Of a stretch of 64,000 bases of DNA, positions 8,244-16,523 are shown piece by piece; position 1 is the stretch's first letter; each line of letters opens with the position of its first letter. The notes under the pieces are model-generated. The model was not told the DNA's origin. It was given only the letters and a program-made list of their open reading frames with translations, and made no database searches. Source of the stretch: Candidatus Latescibacterota bacterium (GTDB lineage Bacteria; Latescibacterota; UBA2968; UBA8231); assembly GCA_022819745.1 (NCBI GenBank), contig JAJEGS010000024.1, forward strand, positions 124,001 through 188,000, given 5' to 3'. Position numbers and translations under genes: made by a program.

Positions 8244-10250
8244 ATGCAAGCTCTCACCTCCCGCGCTCCCACCTTGCCGCCGAATCCGCGCCCGCGCGTG
8301 GCCTATTACGACTTAGGCATCCCCTTTGTCGGTGCTGTGTGGAACGGCTTTTCCATCACCTACGACCCTGCCAATGGGCACACCTTGGCTTGGGGTGCTG
8401 AATTCTCCCAGGACGGGGCGCACTACTTTTGCAACGATCTCGACACTGGCGGCTTGGAAGTCTTTCCCATGCCCTGCCGCGAGCACGGCCCCGTCTTCCA
8501 AGCAGCAGACGGCACCATTTACGCCCGGATCATGTCAGGCTTGTCGGCCGACCACGGCCACCATCTCATGGTCTTTGACGCCCAGACCCGCACCTTCAGT
8601 AGTTTGGGGCGTCCCACCCCCGGCGATCAGCGCCTCCTGTGCATGGAAGAGCGCGACGGCCTGTTGTACATGGGCGGTCACGAACTGGCCGAGCTGTTCT
8701 GCTACGACCCGCAAAAGCGGTGCTTTGACAAACTCTGTCGCCCGTTTGCTCCGCCTACCGATCGTCTAGTGAACATCCAATTGCTGCCCGACGGTAGGCT
8801 GCTGCTCAGCGGCTATCCGGCTGTCCCGAACAAGATCTACGATGTGGAAAGCGGTCAGTTGAGCGATGTACCGACCGGAGCCGAGGGAATTGCCGGTGCT
8901 GTATCCGAAGGGGATCGCCTGTTTTTGGCGGCTGGCGAGCAAGTGCGCGTGCTCAGTGCTGATTTCACCGAGGTGGCCCGCCTCGACAGTCCCATTGCTG
9001 GTGCGACGCTCGCGCCCTTAGCCTTGGGCTGCAATAGCCGCGCTAGTGATCGCGGGGTGGTGTACGCTTGGGCTGGGGAGCAATTGGTGGTCATCGACGC
9101 CGATACATTGGACATTCGCCCTATTTGCCAAGGTCCCTTCGCCGGCATATCGGGGCTGAGCAAAGACGGCCATTTGGTCTTCGCCCAAGTCGAGGAGGGA
9201 CGCGCTACTATCGTCGATCCCAATACCGACGACCGGGAAGAACGCAGTTTTGAGGTCTATCGCGGCAGTCGCGGCAGCGCGGTATGCGCCTTGGGCAGAG
9301 GGCCGGAAGGCAAAATCTACGGCACCAATATCTACGGCATGCACCTGTGCGCCATAAATCCCGATACGGATGCAATAGAAGATTTGGGTTACACTTGGCC
9401 TGGCGGCGAACTCTACCACGTCCACGCCCACGGAGACAAGCTCTACGTCGGCAGCTACGGCGGTTCCAACATCGGCGTGTACGACCCGAGTCAGCCGTGG
9501 AATCCCGGCTCGGAGGACGACAGCAATCCGCGCAACTGGGGGCAATTGGGTCAGAACCAGAACCGACCCTTTGAAGCGGTGACCGGCCCCGATAGCCGCA
9601 TCTACGTGGCCAACCGCAGCAATTATGGCATTCCCGGCGGCTCCTTGGCCTCGTATGATCCTGCGACCGGCCTCGATGATAGGGAAATTTACCTCGACCC
9701 CGAACAAAGCGTGCAATGCGTGGCCGCGGATCAGCGCTATGTGTACGGCGGCACCAGCATTTACGGGGGGCGCGGCTCGGAAATCACCACCCGCGACGGC
9801 CTGTTGTTCGTCTTTGACCCTCAGACGAAACAGCGCATTTGCGAACTGCGTCCAGTGGAAGGGGCCAACACGGTTACCAGCTTGGCCGTCCACCCCTCGG
9901 GGCTGGTGTTTGGCACTACGGATAATCGCCGCTTGTTCGTCTTCGACCCGGAGCGGTTTGTCGTAGAAGAAGTGATAGGTCCCTTGCGCTCAGAGGGGAC
10001 CAGGCTGATGGGCGTGCCCGAAGGGGTGGAGATGTTCCCGCTGATCTGCGCTTCTGACGGCTTTATCTACGGCTTGACGCGCTTTGACCTGTTCCGCATA
10101 GACGGCTCGTCCTGCGTCCTGACCTATCTCAACGATCCGCCCCTGCCCGAACTCTACGCTTTGACCGAAGGGAATCCCGGCGTGCTCTACATGAGCGCCG
10201 GCACCCACGTCATCAAGTGCTTGCTGAGGCCGCCGCCCTTTTACCGCTGA
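8244..10250 (+). CDS. Large double beta-propeller-like protein, function unknown
   Basis: A protein of 668 residues without a signal peptide or membrane segment, so probably cytoplasmic. The whole chain consists of short beta-strand repeats of the NHL/PQQ/Kelch kind. Recurrent pieces include DGTIYARIMSG, DGLLYMGG, GKIYGTNIYG, DSRIYVANRS, DQRYVYGGTS and DGFIYGLTRF. The length would fit two propellers of six to eight blades. A good ribosome-binding site (AGGAG) precedes the ATG. It converges with the phosphodiesterase-like gene, the stops being 10 bp apart. Proteins of this kind accompany carbohydrate-active genes in Planctomycetes and Lentisphaerae; no active-site motif allows a specific enzyme name. 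Confidence 0.85.
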   Translation: MQALTSRAPTLPPNPRPRVAYYDLGIPFVGAVWNGFSITYDPANGHTLAWGAEFSQDGAHYFCNDLDTGGLEVFPMPCREHGPVFQAADGTIYARIMSGLSADHGHHLMVFDAQTRTFSSLGRPTPGDQRLLCMEERDGLLYMGGHELAELFCYDPQKRCFDKLCRPFAPPTDRLVNIQLLPDGRLLLSGYPAVPNKIYDVESGQLSDVPTGAEGIAGAVSEGDRLFLAAGEQVRVLSADFTEVARLDSPIAGATLAPLALGCNSRASDRGVVYAWAGEQLVVIDADTLDIRPICQGPFAGISGLSKDGHLVFAQVEEGRATIVDPNTDDREERSFEVYRGSRGSAVCALGRGPEGKIYGTNIYGMHLCAINPDTDAIEDLGYTWPGGELYHVHAHGDKLYVGSYGGSNIGVYDPSQPWNPGSEDDSNPRNWGQLGQNQNRPFEAVTGPDSRIYVANRSNYGIPGGSLASYDPATGLDDREIYLDPEQSVQCVAADQRYVYGGTSIYGGRGSEITTRDGLLFVFDPQTKQRICELRPVEGANTVTSLAVHPSGLVFGTTDNRRLFVFDPERFVVEEVIGPLRSEGTRLMGVPEGVEMFPLICASDGFIYGLTRFDLFRIDGSSCVLTYLNDPPLPELYALTEGNPGVLYMSAGTHVIKCLLRPPPFYR

Positions 10251-10260
10251 GATTAGTTCG

Positions 10261-11043
10261 CTATGCGAGGGCTTCCCGCACCACTTGTCCGGCCCAATCC
10301 TCCGCTGGTGCCACTTCGAGTAAAGTGGTAATAGTAGTAGGGTTGTCGATGATGCTCACTGGCTCCTGCAAGCTCCGTCCGGGGGATACCGCAGGACCGG
10401 AGATTACCCACGGAATGGTCATGTCCTCGTCCATTTCCGTGCCGTGGGTGCGCTCGTGTCCTCCGTGGTCGCTGGTGACGATGGCCACGGTCTCTTCTTG
10501 GTTGACTGCCTCCAGTACCGCGCCGATGGCTGTATCGGCCCGTCCAATAGTGGCCAGATATTCGGCCGACATCCAGCCGTGGTCGTGGCCGGCTATATCG
10601 GTGCCGCCTAGATAGACAAAGGCGAAATCGGGCGTCCATTCCCGTAGCGTCGCTGCGGCCAAGCTGGCCAATTCCTCATCGCCGTTTGGCTCGTGGCAAT
10701 TGTTCATATAGTACGAGCGGTCCAGTGAGCCTGGATCGGCCAGATCGCGCAGTTGCTCCCAATTGTAGAAGAAGGCCGTGCGCTTGCCAGCTTGGTGCAG
10801 CACATCGACGAGGCTGGGTATGGGTCTGACTTGGGGCACCCAAGTGTTGGTGAGGATGCCGTGCCGTTGTGGGGGCACGCCGCGAAACATAGAGGTGTGG
10901 CAGGGCAAGGTAGATGAGGGCATGACGGTGCGGGCTGTATAGGTGCAGGCACCTTGGCTGATCAAGCGATCGACGTGGGGGGTGGGGGCCTGTTGCAAGC
11001 CGTCGGGCCGGAGTCCGTCGAGGACAAAGAGGATGACGCGCAT
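10261..11043 (-). CDS. Alkaline-phosphatase-superfamily enzyme (nucleotide pyrophosphatase/phosphodiesterase type)
   Basis: A protein of 260 residues with the superfamily hallmarks. The start is MRVILFVLDGLRPDGL, whose Asp is a metal ligand. The nucleophile region is ARTVMPSSTLPCHTSMFRG. The second metal site shows as YLGGTDIAGHDHGW and TSDHGGH. No signal peptide is present, so action is likely cytoplasmic. At 260 residues it is at the short end for the family but contains all metal-binding blocks. Known members hydrolyse phosphodiesters, phosphonates or sulfates; the substrate is open. It is 33 bp downstream of the 2-hydroxyacid dehydrogenase gene and may be co-transcribed with it. Confidence 0.9.
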   Translation of the reverse strand: MRVILFVLDGLRPDGLQQAPTPHVDRLISQGACTYTARTVMPSSTLPCHTSMFRGVPPQRHGILTNTWVPQVRPIPSLVDVLHQAGKRTAFFYNWEQLRDLADPGSLDRSYYMNNCHEPNGDEELASLAAATLREWTPDFAFVYLGGTDIAGHDHGWMSAEYLATIGRADTAIGAVLEAVNQEETVAIVTSDHGGHERTHGTEMDEDMTIPWVISGPAVSPGRSLQEPVSIIDNPTTITTLLEVAPAEDWAGQVVREALA

Positions 11044-11076
11044 GGGATTCCTTTCTTTGGGGGGATACTGATGCGA

Positions 11077-12129
11077 TTACGCGCTTGCGTACAGTTCCGC
11101 ATCGTGCGGTTTTAGTGGATATCTCGGCACTACACCTCGGTTGACGATGTTTTCCGGCGCTGGCCAGTGGCCGTTGAGGACGGAGGCCAGATTGCAGACG
11201 CCAGTGCGTGCCACGTCTTCGCCAGACTGCACCGAGTGAGCGGAGACATGGGAGGTCATCAGGACGTTGTCCAGCGCCATGAGGGGATGCTGCAAGGTCT
11301 GATCTTCGTCCGTGAATACGTTGAGCCACTCGTAGGTGTCTAGCGCCGCGCCGGCCAGTGGCCCATCCCGCAGGACTCGCACCAGCGCGTCTTCATCTAC
11401 CAAGGCGCCGCGAGACGTGTTGATTAGGTAGGAGCCCGGCTTCATCTTGCGCAGTAGCTCTTCGTCGAACATGTGATAGGTGTCTGCGTTTAGGGGCACC
11501 TGTAAGGAGACGAAATCGGACTCGGCCAGTAGCGTTTCGAGGTCCACCATTTCGACTTCCAAGTCGGCCGGCAGGGGTGCCTGCAAGTTTCTGCGCGTGG
11601 CTAGCACCCGGAGGCCGAAGGGCTTAGCGCGGCGGGCGACCATTTCGCCGGTGGCTCCAAAGCCGACGATGCCCAACGCACAGGTGGACAGCCGCTGCAA
11701 CTGGGTGGACTCGGTGCGGGCTTGGCGGAAGCGGCCGGCGCGCATGTACTGCTCCATCCTCGGCAGTTGGCGAGCCAAGGACAGCAGCATGGCCATGATG
11801 TGGTCGGTCATTTCCTCGGCGCAGAAGAAGGGGGCATTGGAGACGATGATGCCGCATTCCGTGGCCTTTTCCACGGCGATCTTGTCGGTGCCGTTGCCGA
11901 GGCGAGAGATAAGGCAACAGCGATCCAGCGATGCGACTACGGTCGCGGGCAAGCCGGTTGAGACGATGGCGACGGCGTCGCAGCCTGCTAGCTGGCGAAT
12001 GAGTTCCTGCGGGTCCTCTTCCTCGGCGTATTCAGGTTCGATGCCGAATTTGGCGTACAGCGATCGCTCCAGCTCGCCGACTGGGTACATGGTGGCGTTG
12101 AGGCGGACATAGCGGAAGGACGGTGCCAT
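11077..12129 (-). CDS. D-isomer-specific 2-hydroxyacid dehydrogenase
   Basis: A protein of 350 residues in the D-lactate/phosphoglycerate dehydrogenase family. The Rossmann motif is LGIVGFGATGEMVARRAKPF (GxGxxG). The catalytic arginine sits in INTSRGALVDEDAL, the glutamate about 30 residues later, and the histidine in MTSHVSAHS. The substrate-domain piece SRLGNGTDKI is also typical. It would reduce a 2-oxo acid with NAD(P)H or the reverse; which acid is unknown. It lies 13 bp downstream of the metallo-beta-lactamase-fold gene and upstream of the phosphodiesterase-like gene on the same strand, so the three may form an operon. Confidence 0.92.
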   Translation of the reverse strand: MAPSFRYVRLNATMYPVGELERSLYAKFGIEPEYAEEEDPQELIRQLAGCDAVAIVSTGLPATVVASLDRCCLISRLGNGTDKIAVEKATECGIIVSNAPFFCAEEMTDHIMAMLLSLARQLPRMEQYMRAGRFRQARTESTQLQRLSTCALGIVGFGATGEMVARRAKPFGLRVLATRRNLQAPLPADLEVEMVDLETLLAESDFVSLQVPLNADTYHMFDEELLRKMKPGSYLINTSRGALVDEDALVRVLRDGPLAGAALDTYEWLNVFTDEDQTLQHPLMALDNVLMTSHVSAHSVQSGEDVARTGVCNLASVLNGHWPAPENIVNRGVVPRYPLKPHDAELYASA

Positions 12130-12142
12130 GACTCTGAGCCGA

Positions 12143-13006
12143 TCACCAGGCCACTTCCATCATGTCCCGCGCCCAGTACATCGGCCCGTCGAAGACGCTT
12201 TTTACCTCGGCGATTCCCTCGGTGGTCTCTTCCGCGGGATCGAGGGTCACCGACTGGTGGTTGATTACCAAGCGCTTGGCACCGGCCTCGGCGGCCATGC
12301 GCCCGGCATTTAGGGTGCCGGTTTCGGAGATGACGCTGGGGAAGGTTTGGATCTTCTCCTCCCGATGCACGGCCTCCATCACGAATAGGTCTGCGTCCCG
12401 GGCTAGCTCGACTACGGATTCGATCGGCGCTGTATCGCCGCTGAAGGCGACGACGCCTTCAGCGGTCTCGAAGCGGAAGCCGTAGCATTCGATGTAAGGC
12501 TGGGCGTGTTTGACCTCGCGCGCATAGCAGGTCCAGCCTTTTCCGGCGGCTACTTTTCCCTCGGTATATTCAACTGCGTGGACCACTGGTTCTGGCCTAG
12601 AATCGCCCACGCCGCCGCGCATTTGGTAGGCGTGGACGCTCATGGGATGATTGGTGCGGGCGATCACGTCGTACCAGAAGAGGCCATTGGGACTCCAGAT
12701 GCCGTCGGTGATGCGCTTGATCGGGGGAGGTCCGTAAACGTGCAGGTCTGGCTCGGTGCCGATGCACTGGTCGAAGCGCGTCATCAGGAAGCAGAGATAA
12801 TCGGAGATGTGGTCGGAGTGCAGGTGGGTGAAAAACAGGTTGTGTACCGAGGTGCAGGGGATGCCCAGGCGGTGCATCTTAAAGGTCGATGCAGGACCGC
12901 AGTCGATCATCAGCCGCTGGTCGCAGATTTCGAGGATGAAACAGGTGCCCCAGCGGTCGCGAGTGGGGGTGGGCGTACCGGCACCGACAATGTTTAGTTT
13001 TGGCAT
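12143..13006 (-). CDS. Metallo-beta-lactamase-fold hydrolase (RNase Z / arylsulfatase-like)
   Basis: A protein of 287 residues. The zinc-binding motif is THLHSDHISDY (HxHxDH). Further ligands are in AFSGDTAP and the histidine of the late block LVINHQS. The N-terminus LNIVGAGTPTPTRDR followed by FILEICDQRLMIDCG is typical of the RNase Z/AtsA branch of the superfamily. RNase Z itself has an exosite arm that is not obvious here, so a small-molecule hydrolase is more likely. First gene of a probable three-gene minus-strand operon. Confidence 0.9.
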   Translation of the reverse strand: MPKLNIVGAGTPTPTRDRWGTCFILEICDQRLMIDCGPASTFKMHRLGIPCTSVHNLFFTHLHSDHISDYLCFLMTRFDQCIGTEPDLHVYGPPPIKRITDGIWSPNGLFWYDVIARTNHPMSVHAYQMRGGVGDSRPEPVVHAVEYTEGKVAAGKGWTCYAREVKHAQPYIECYGFRFETAEGVVAFSGDTAPIESVVELARDADLFVMEAVHREEKIQTFPSVISETGTLNAGRMAAEAGAKRLVINHQSVTLDPAEETTEGIAEVKSVFDGPMYWARDMMEVAW

Positions 13007-13039
13007 GGGATCGTCTCCAACACGTAGCCGCCGACCGTC

Positions 13040-13255
13040 CTAGCTATCTATGTCACTCGCTTTAGTTCGGGCTCCTTCCAGCAATCCTTCTATGTGGGCT
13101 ACGCGTTCTGCCAAACTTGATACGCGCCTATCTACTGCCGTTATTTTTTCGCTTAAACGCAGTTCAACGCCCGAAATATCCTTAGTAAGTTTCCACAAAA
13201 AAGCCAGAACAGCAGCTATTCCGGCTAAGGTAATCCCAGTGCCTAAATCAATCAT
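13040..13255 (-). CDS. Small membrane-anchored coiled-coil protein
   Basis: A protein of 71 residues. It has one membrane helix at residues 6-24 (ITLAGIAAVLAFLWKL) followed by a heptad-patterned cytoplasmic or periplasmic helix (SEKITAVDRRVSSLAERVAH). AAGGAGATTGTC precedes the ATG, a strong ribosome-binding site. A palindrome CCCTAA-TT-TTAGGG (13294-13307) lies about 40 bp upstream and could be an operator. Similar small helix-plus-coil proteins are common and often unannotated. The 66-residue protein at 52141-52341 has the mirror layout (coil first, helix last). Function unknown. Confidence 0.65.
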   Translation of the reverse strand: MIDLGTGITLAGIAAVLAFLWKLTKDISGVELRLSEKITAVDRRVSSLAERVAHIEGLLEGARTKASDIDS

Positions 13256-13316
13256 GACAATCTCCTTTCAAATCCCACGTCATCGACTCCTTTCCCTAAT
13301 TTTAGGGTGTTTATAA

Positions 13317-13445
13317 ACGGAAACGAAAACGATAGCTCTGTCAAGACAGGAAAAAGTAAAATCCTGGGGAGTTCCGAGGGAAAATCCAGACGCGCCTAGC
13401 CCGTCGTCCGAACAAGATGAACCATCGAGGAGAATCCGACCTTGA
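13317..13445 (+). pseudogene. C-terminal remnant related to the membrane-protein gene at 17358-17801
   Basis: A frame without a start codon ends at a TGA at 13443-13445. Its translation contains PRENPDAPSPSSEQDEPS, matching the tail PKEKPDAPRPSSEGDEPP of the protein at 17358-17801 at 13 of 18 positions. At DNA level 13389-13412 and 17727-17750 agree at 22 of 24 bases. Upstream of this stretch the similarity is lost. It looks like a leftover of a second copy of that gene, in the same orientation and 4.3 kb away, ending under the cupin start codon. Confidence 0.45.
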
Positions 13446-13837
13446 AATTCGACACTAAAAAACTGCCCATCACCCCTGACGTGATCGCTCCCGATGGCTC
13501 GGACGTGCGCATTCTATTGGGCCTGCAAGGCGGCGGCATGGCGCATTTTGAACTCCAACCTGGGCAGACGTCGAAAGCCGTTGTTCACCGCACGGTCGAA
13601 GAGATCTGGTTTTTTCTCGCCGGTCGCGGCCAGATGTGGCGGCGGCAGGACGACCGCGAGGAAGTCGTGGCAGTCGAGCCGGGCGTCTGCCTGACCATTC
13701 CGCTGGGCACCCACTTTCAGTTCCGCGCCTTGGGCGACGAACCGCTCGTCGCGATTGCCGTTACCATGCCTCCGTGGCCCGGCGAGGACGAAGCCTACCC
13801 GGTCGAGGGGGTGTGGCTGGCGACTGCGTCCCGATAG
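13442..13837 (+). CDS. Cupin-domain protein
   Basis: A protein of 131 residues with a single small beta-barrel. The first cupin motif region is GGGMAHFELQPGQTSKAVVH with HRTVEEIWFFLAGRG, the second is LTIPLGTHFQFRALGDEP. The start is a TTG at 13442, supported by GAGGAG 8 bases upstream (13427-13432); no in-frame ATG precedes it. Single cupins of this size act as metal-dependent isomerases, dioxygenases or ligand-binding proteins; the substrate is unknown. It sits at the left edge of the accessory island and on top of the pseudogene tail described for 13317-13445. Confidence 0.85.
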   Translation: MKFDTKKLPITPDVIAPDGSDVRILLGLQGGGMAHFELQPGQTSKAVVHRTVEEIWFFLAGRGQMWRRQDDREEVVAVEPGVCLTIPLGTHFQFRALGDEPLVAIAVTMPPWPGEDEAYPVEGVWLATASR

Positions 13838-13985
13838 GCGGTAGTCTATGGACGCCATCGAGCGTAGACTTTACCTTTAAGAATCTCTGAGTGGGCATCT
13901 TCTGAGCAAAAAGCATGGTATCTGTTTATTGATGCTATCTTCTGAAGGAATAGCACAGATAAAACGTGATGCGAAAGGAAAAACA

Positions 13986-14891
13986 ATGAACAAGTACGCG
14001 ACAAATCCACGCATTCTCATTGACGCAAGCTATATTCGTAGCATGAACGCGGATGGTAAGCCGTTTCGTGTCATGTGTAAACAAGGCGGTCGCATCGTGC
14101 TAATCGACACGTTATTTTACGAGCTTTGTAGCACAGACGATGCCGAAAAGTACTACCCTGCAGCAATGCGTAAGCTGAGGGTATGCCCGGATGCTATCGA
14201 GTGTTGGACACATGTATCCAAGATGTGGAAGGTCGAGCTTGAAGAGAAACGTCCGTACGGCGATCCTTTGCGTTCTGAAATCACTAAGAATATGCAGCGA
14301 AAGTTAGCAAATAATTCGCATTGGCCACTTGTCGATATTAATGAGGAAGTCCGAAAACGAGAAGGCAACAACGATATAGTTACACTGTTTCAGGGTTTCG
14401 CAAACTGGCCACAACTATTCTCTGAGGGGACCGTGGAAGAGATAAAATCTAAATCAGGCCATGATGAAAAAGTTGTGCAAATTTGTTACAAGATCGTCAA
14501 CGATCCAGATAATATTCGGGCAGTGATAGATAATATTCGATTAATAATGAAGAAGGGAGGGTTAGATGTTTTACTAAATCCTGATGATGTAGATCATACT
14601 TGGGCTATATGGCATTTCGGCAAATCGCTTCTTGTCATGCTCTGCGATAGCCAGAAGAAGGGAGAGAATGCGTTTAAGAAAATATCTAAGAAGACCGAGA
14701 AAGCCTTGATAAATACGGGACATGACTTGGACTACTTGACCTCGTTGGCATTCGCGGATGCGATTGCATCTTGTGAAACAAAAGGCGAAATGTCTTATTA
14801 TCGACGATGGATGTTTGGAGATGATTCAAAACCGTTAATAAGCTCGCATGAAAAAAATGAAATTGATTCTATAATGAAAAAACTCAAATGA
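13986..14891 (+). CDS. PIN-like protein of unknown function (accessory island)
   Basis: A protein of 301 residues from the ATG at 13986, which AAAGGAA precedes; an ATG 57 bases earlier lacks a site. The sequence is visibly AT-richer than its neighbours, a sign of transfer. An N-terminal strand with an Asp (ILIDASYI, D13), a Thr/Glu helix (LIDTLFYEL, D41 and E46) and a late block HDLDYLTSLAFADAIASCE (residues 246-264) are spaced like the acidic residues of PIN nucleases, but the protein is about twice a VapC's length. Its stop overlaps the next small gene as ATGA. I do not recognise the family; nuclease activity is inference from the acid pattern. Confidence 0.6.
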   Translation: MNKYATNPRILIDASYIRSMNADGKPFRVMCKQGGRIVLIDTLFYELCSTDDAEKYYPAAMRKLRVCPDAIECWTHVSKMWKVELEEKRPYGDPLRSEITKNMQRKLANNSHWPLVDINEEVRKREGNNDIVTLFQGFANWPQLFSEGTVEEIKSKSGHDEKVVQICYKIVNDPDNIRAVIDNIRLIMKKGGLDVLLNPDDVDHTWAIWHFGKSLLVMLCDSQKKGENAFKKISKKTEKALINTGHDLDYLTSLAFADAIASCETKGEMSYYRRWMFGDDSKPLISSHEKNEIDSIMKKLK

Positions 14892-15055
14892 GCAAACCCG
14901 AATACAGTTCAACCGATAAAATTCCCGCTGGCGAAGTGCTAATGCTGCCCGTGCATCCGATCCATCGACTGTTCGGCGCACTCCAGCACGACGGCCCCGC
15001 CGTCACTGCGGAGGAGATGGAACAGGCCGCAGCCGAGGGAGCGTGTGAGGAGTGA
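14888..15055 (+). CDS. Small protein coupled to the PIN-like gene
   Basis: A 55-residue frame opening with MSKPEYSSTDKIPAGEVL and ending VTAEEMEQAAAEGACEE. The ATG overlaps the preceding stop as ATGA, which supports translation. The acidic, alanine-rich C-terminus resembles the tails of VapB/MazE-type antitoxins, and the location next to a PIN-like gene fits a toxin-antitoxin reading. It lacks an obvious N-terminal DNA-binding fold. It could equally be a truncated remnant. Confidence 0.45.
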   Translation: MSKPEYSSTDKIPAGEVLMLPVHPIHRLFGALQHDGPAVTAEEMEQAAAEGACEE

Positions 15056-15152
15056 TCTCATTCGATACGAACGTTCCCGTTCACTATTTGGTATGCAATG
15101 ACATCGAACAGGCGGAAGCCGCCCGGTCGCATCTCGCTAGGCGGCGGGGATA

Positions 15153-15211
15153 TTGACGCCATCAAGTATAGCCTTATATATAATGAAAATTAGGCCAAAG
15201 CTAGGCTATAC
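15153..15211 (+). promoter_or_regulatory. Candidate promoter with flanking inverted repeat, before the GTPase operon
   Basis: TTGACG (15153-15158) is followed after 16 bases by TATATA and after 20 bases by TATAAT (15179-15184). A perfect 9-bp inverted repeat GTATAGCCT (15166-15174) / AGGCTATAC (15203-15211) brackets the -10 region. It could be a repressor operator or fold as a leader hairpin. The GTPase start codon follows 28 bp later. Confidence 0.45.
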
Positions 15212-15238
15212 GTGCCGTTAACCTAGAGGAGACTACCA

Positions 15239-15919
15239 TTGATTCCTATTCTTATCGTAGTAGTCGTGGCAATAGCGGGGGCCGGGGTCGCCGCCGCTTT
15301 AAACTGGGACAAAATCATTAAAGCCCTTAAGGGCAAGAAACTCGCCGTCCTTGGTGAAAGAAAGGTAGGAAAGACCAGCTTACTTAAATTTCTTGCCGAG
15401 GGATCCATACCGGAGGAGTATGAGGCGACCAATGAAAGCGGCGAAATAGTCCGCGGTCGCCGTTTTCGACTCAGAGATTTGAAACTGGCCATTAAGGACA
15501 CAAGGGACGTACCAGGCAGGAGGGGCTACGACTGGGAAAAGATCATCAAAGGAGCGGATATAGTCCTGTATCTACTTCGGGTAGATCGACTTATGGAGGG
15601 CCATAGACCTACCGAAAGTCGTGTCCAGAAGGATATTGGTCAAATCAAGAGATGGTTGGATACCAATCCCAAGAAGAAGTTTCCTCTTTTTGTTATCGGA
15701 ACCCACTGCGATCTTACCGATCCCGACTTGACTGCCTTGTCAGCGGATCAAATCGGGGCTTATGAGGACAAAGTGCGTGAAATGTCTATCTTCCAAGAGA
15801 TTGTTTTACGCGGTGGTGGGGAGAGAGAAGTAACGCTCATGCTCGGTAGCTTAAAATCGGAGGCTACGACGGAAGTGCTGGTGTACCATTTGTTTAAGCG
15901 GATTGAGGAGGATATATAA
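15239..15919 (+). CDS. Membrane-tethered small GTPase (TRAFAC-like)
   Basis: A protein of 226 residues. Residues 2-21 form an N-terminal membrane anchor. The P-loop is GERKVGKTSLL (residues 39-49), the Walker B/G3 region is DTRDVPG (87-93) and the base-recognition region is GTHCDLTD (154-161, THCD in place of NKxD). Start is a TTG at 15239 with GAGGAG 8 bases upstream. The divergent G3 and G4 mean nucleotide preference should not be assumed. It is 5 bp upstream of a C-terminally anchored membrane protein and followed by further membrane and unknown genes. Bacterial Ras/Miro-like GTPases occur in gliding, polarity and biological-conflict gene clusters; which applies here is unknown. Confidence 0.8.
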   Translation: MIPILIVVVVAIAGAGVAAALNWDKIIKALKGKKLAVLGERKVGKTSLLKFLAEGSIPEEYEATNESGEIVRGRRFRLRDLKLAIKDTRDVPGRRGYDWEKIIKGADIVLYLLRVDRLMEGHRPTESRVQKDIGQIKRWLDTNPKKKFPLFVIGTHCDLTDPDLTALSADQIGAYEDKVREMSIFQEIVLRGGGEREVTLMLGSLKSEATTEVLVYHLFKRIEEDI

Positions 15920-15924
15920 GGCTA

Positions 15925-16443
15925 ATGAAAAATCTCGATCTCTCGTTTCTCGCGCAAAGACTAGACAACCAGGACCCCGACCACATGGAGTTAAACGGGT
16001 GCTGGCTCACGGAAGAGGATGTGGACAAACGCCAGAAACTGGACCGACAAATCTCGGAGGTTTCTTGGGATGGCTCCCAAGTCTTTTCGGAGGAATATCA
16101 CGCCGCGTTTTTACTCAACGACAAGTTCCTCTTGAAGACGCCCCCGAAGGAACGGGACGAGGCTGGTAGAATCGCGCCGATTCTCTGTTATGGTCGTGTG
16201 CCGTCGGAGCCGCCGGAATCGTGGCCCGGCGATGTGGTCGAAGCCCTGATTGCTTTTGCTGGACGCATCAAGAGAACGGTGCCGGAGAAGAGCGCGGAGG
16301 TAGCCCGGCGTGCTGTCGAGACCGTTATAAAAAAAAAGCGGCGCAACAGAATACGCCGCAAAGCACAGTGGATCACAGTCTTCGCAGTCGGTCTGTCGGT
16401 CGTTTGGATCATCTACTGGCTCCTTTTCAAAAAACACGGATAA
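15925..16443 (+). CDS. Tail-anchored membrane protein, GTPase neighbour, unknown family
   Basis: A protein of 172 residues. A soluble N-terminal part of about 145 residues (ends in a basic stretch KKKRRNRIRRKAQ) precedes one hydrophobic helix at about 148-168 (ITVFAVGLSVVWIIYWLLF) and a two-lysine tail. By the positive-inside rule the soluble domain is cytoplasmic. It follows the GTPase gene after 5 bp and so is surely co-transcribed. The soluble part has no motif I recognise. A role as partner or effector of the GTPase is inferred from position and shared membrane location. Confidence 0.65.
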   Translation: MKNLDLSFLAQRLDNQDPDHMELNGCWLTEEDVDKRQKLDRQISEVSWDGSQVFSEEYHAAFLLNDKFLLKTPPKERDEAGRIAPILCYGRVPSEPPESWPGDVVEALIAFAGRIKRTVPEKSAEVARRAVETVIKKKRRNRIRRKAQWITVFAVGLSVVWIIYWLLFKKHG

Positions 16444-16523
16444 AACGCCCAACTCGCTACATTCTGCCTTCTGATCCACCTGCCCAGACGAATACGGCAA
16501 CTCACTCTCTAATGGAGAAGACC

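Noticed and set aside
9018..9893. Minus-strand frame of 291 codons within the beta-propeller gene
   Set aside because: The plus-strand protein has consistent propeller repeats and a ribosome-binding site; the opposite frame has neither.
13851..15174. Similar 21-bp sequences (near 13851 and 15154, about 16 of 21 identical) flanking the PIN-like gene
   Set aside because: Too short and imperfect to call a recombination or attachment site without a genome-wide comparison.
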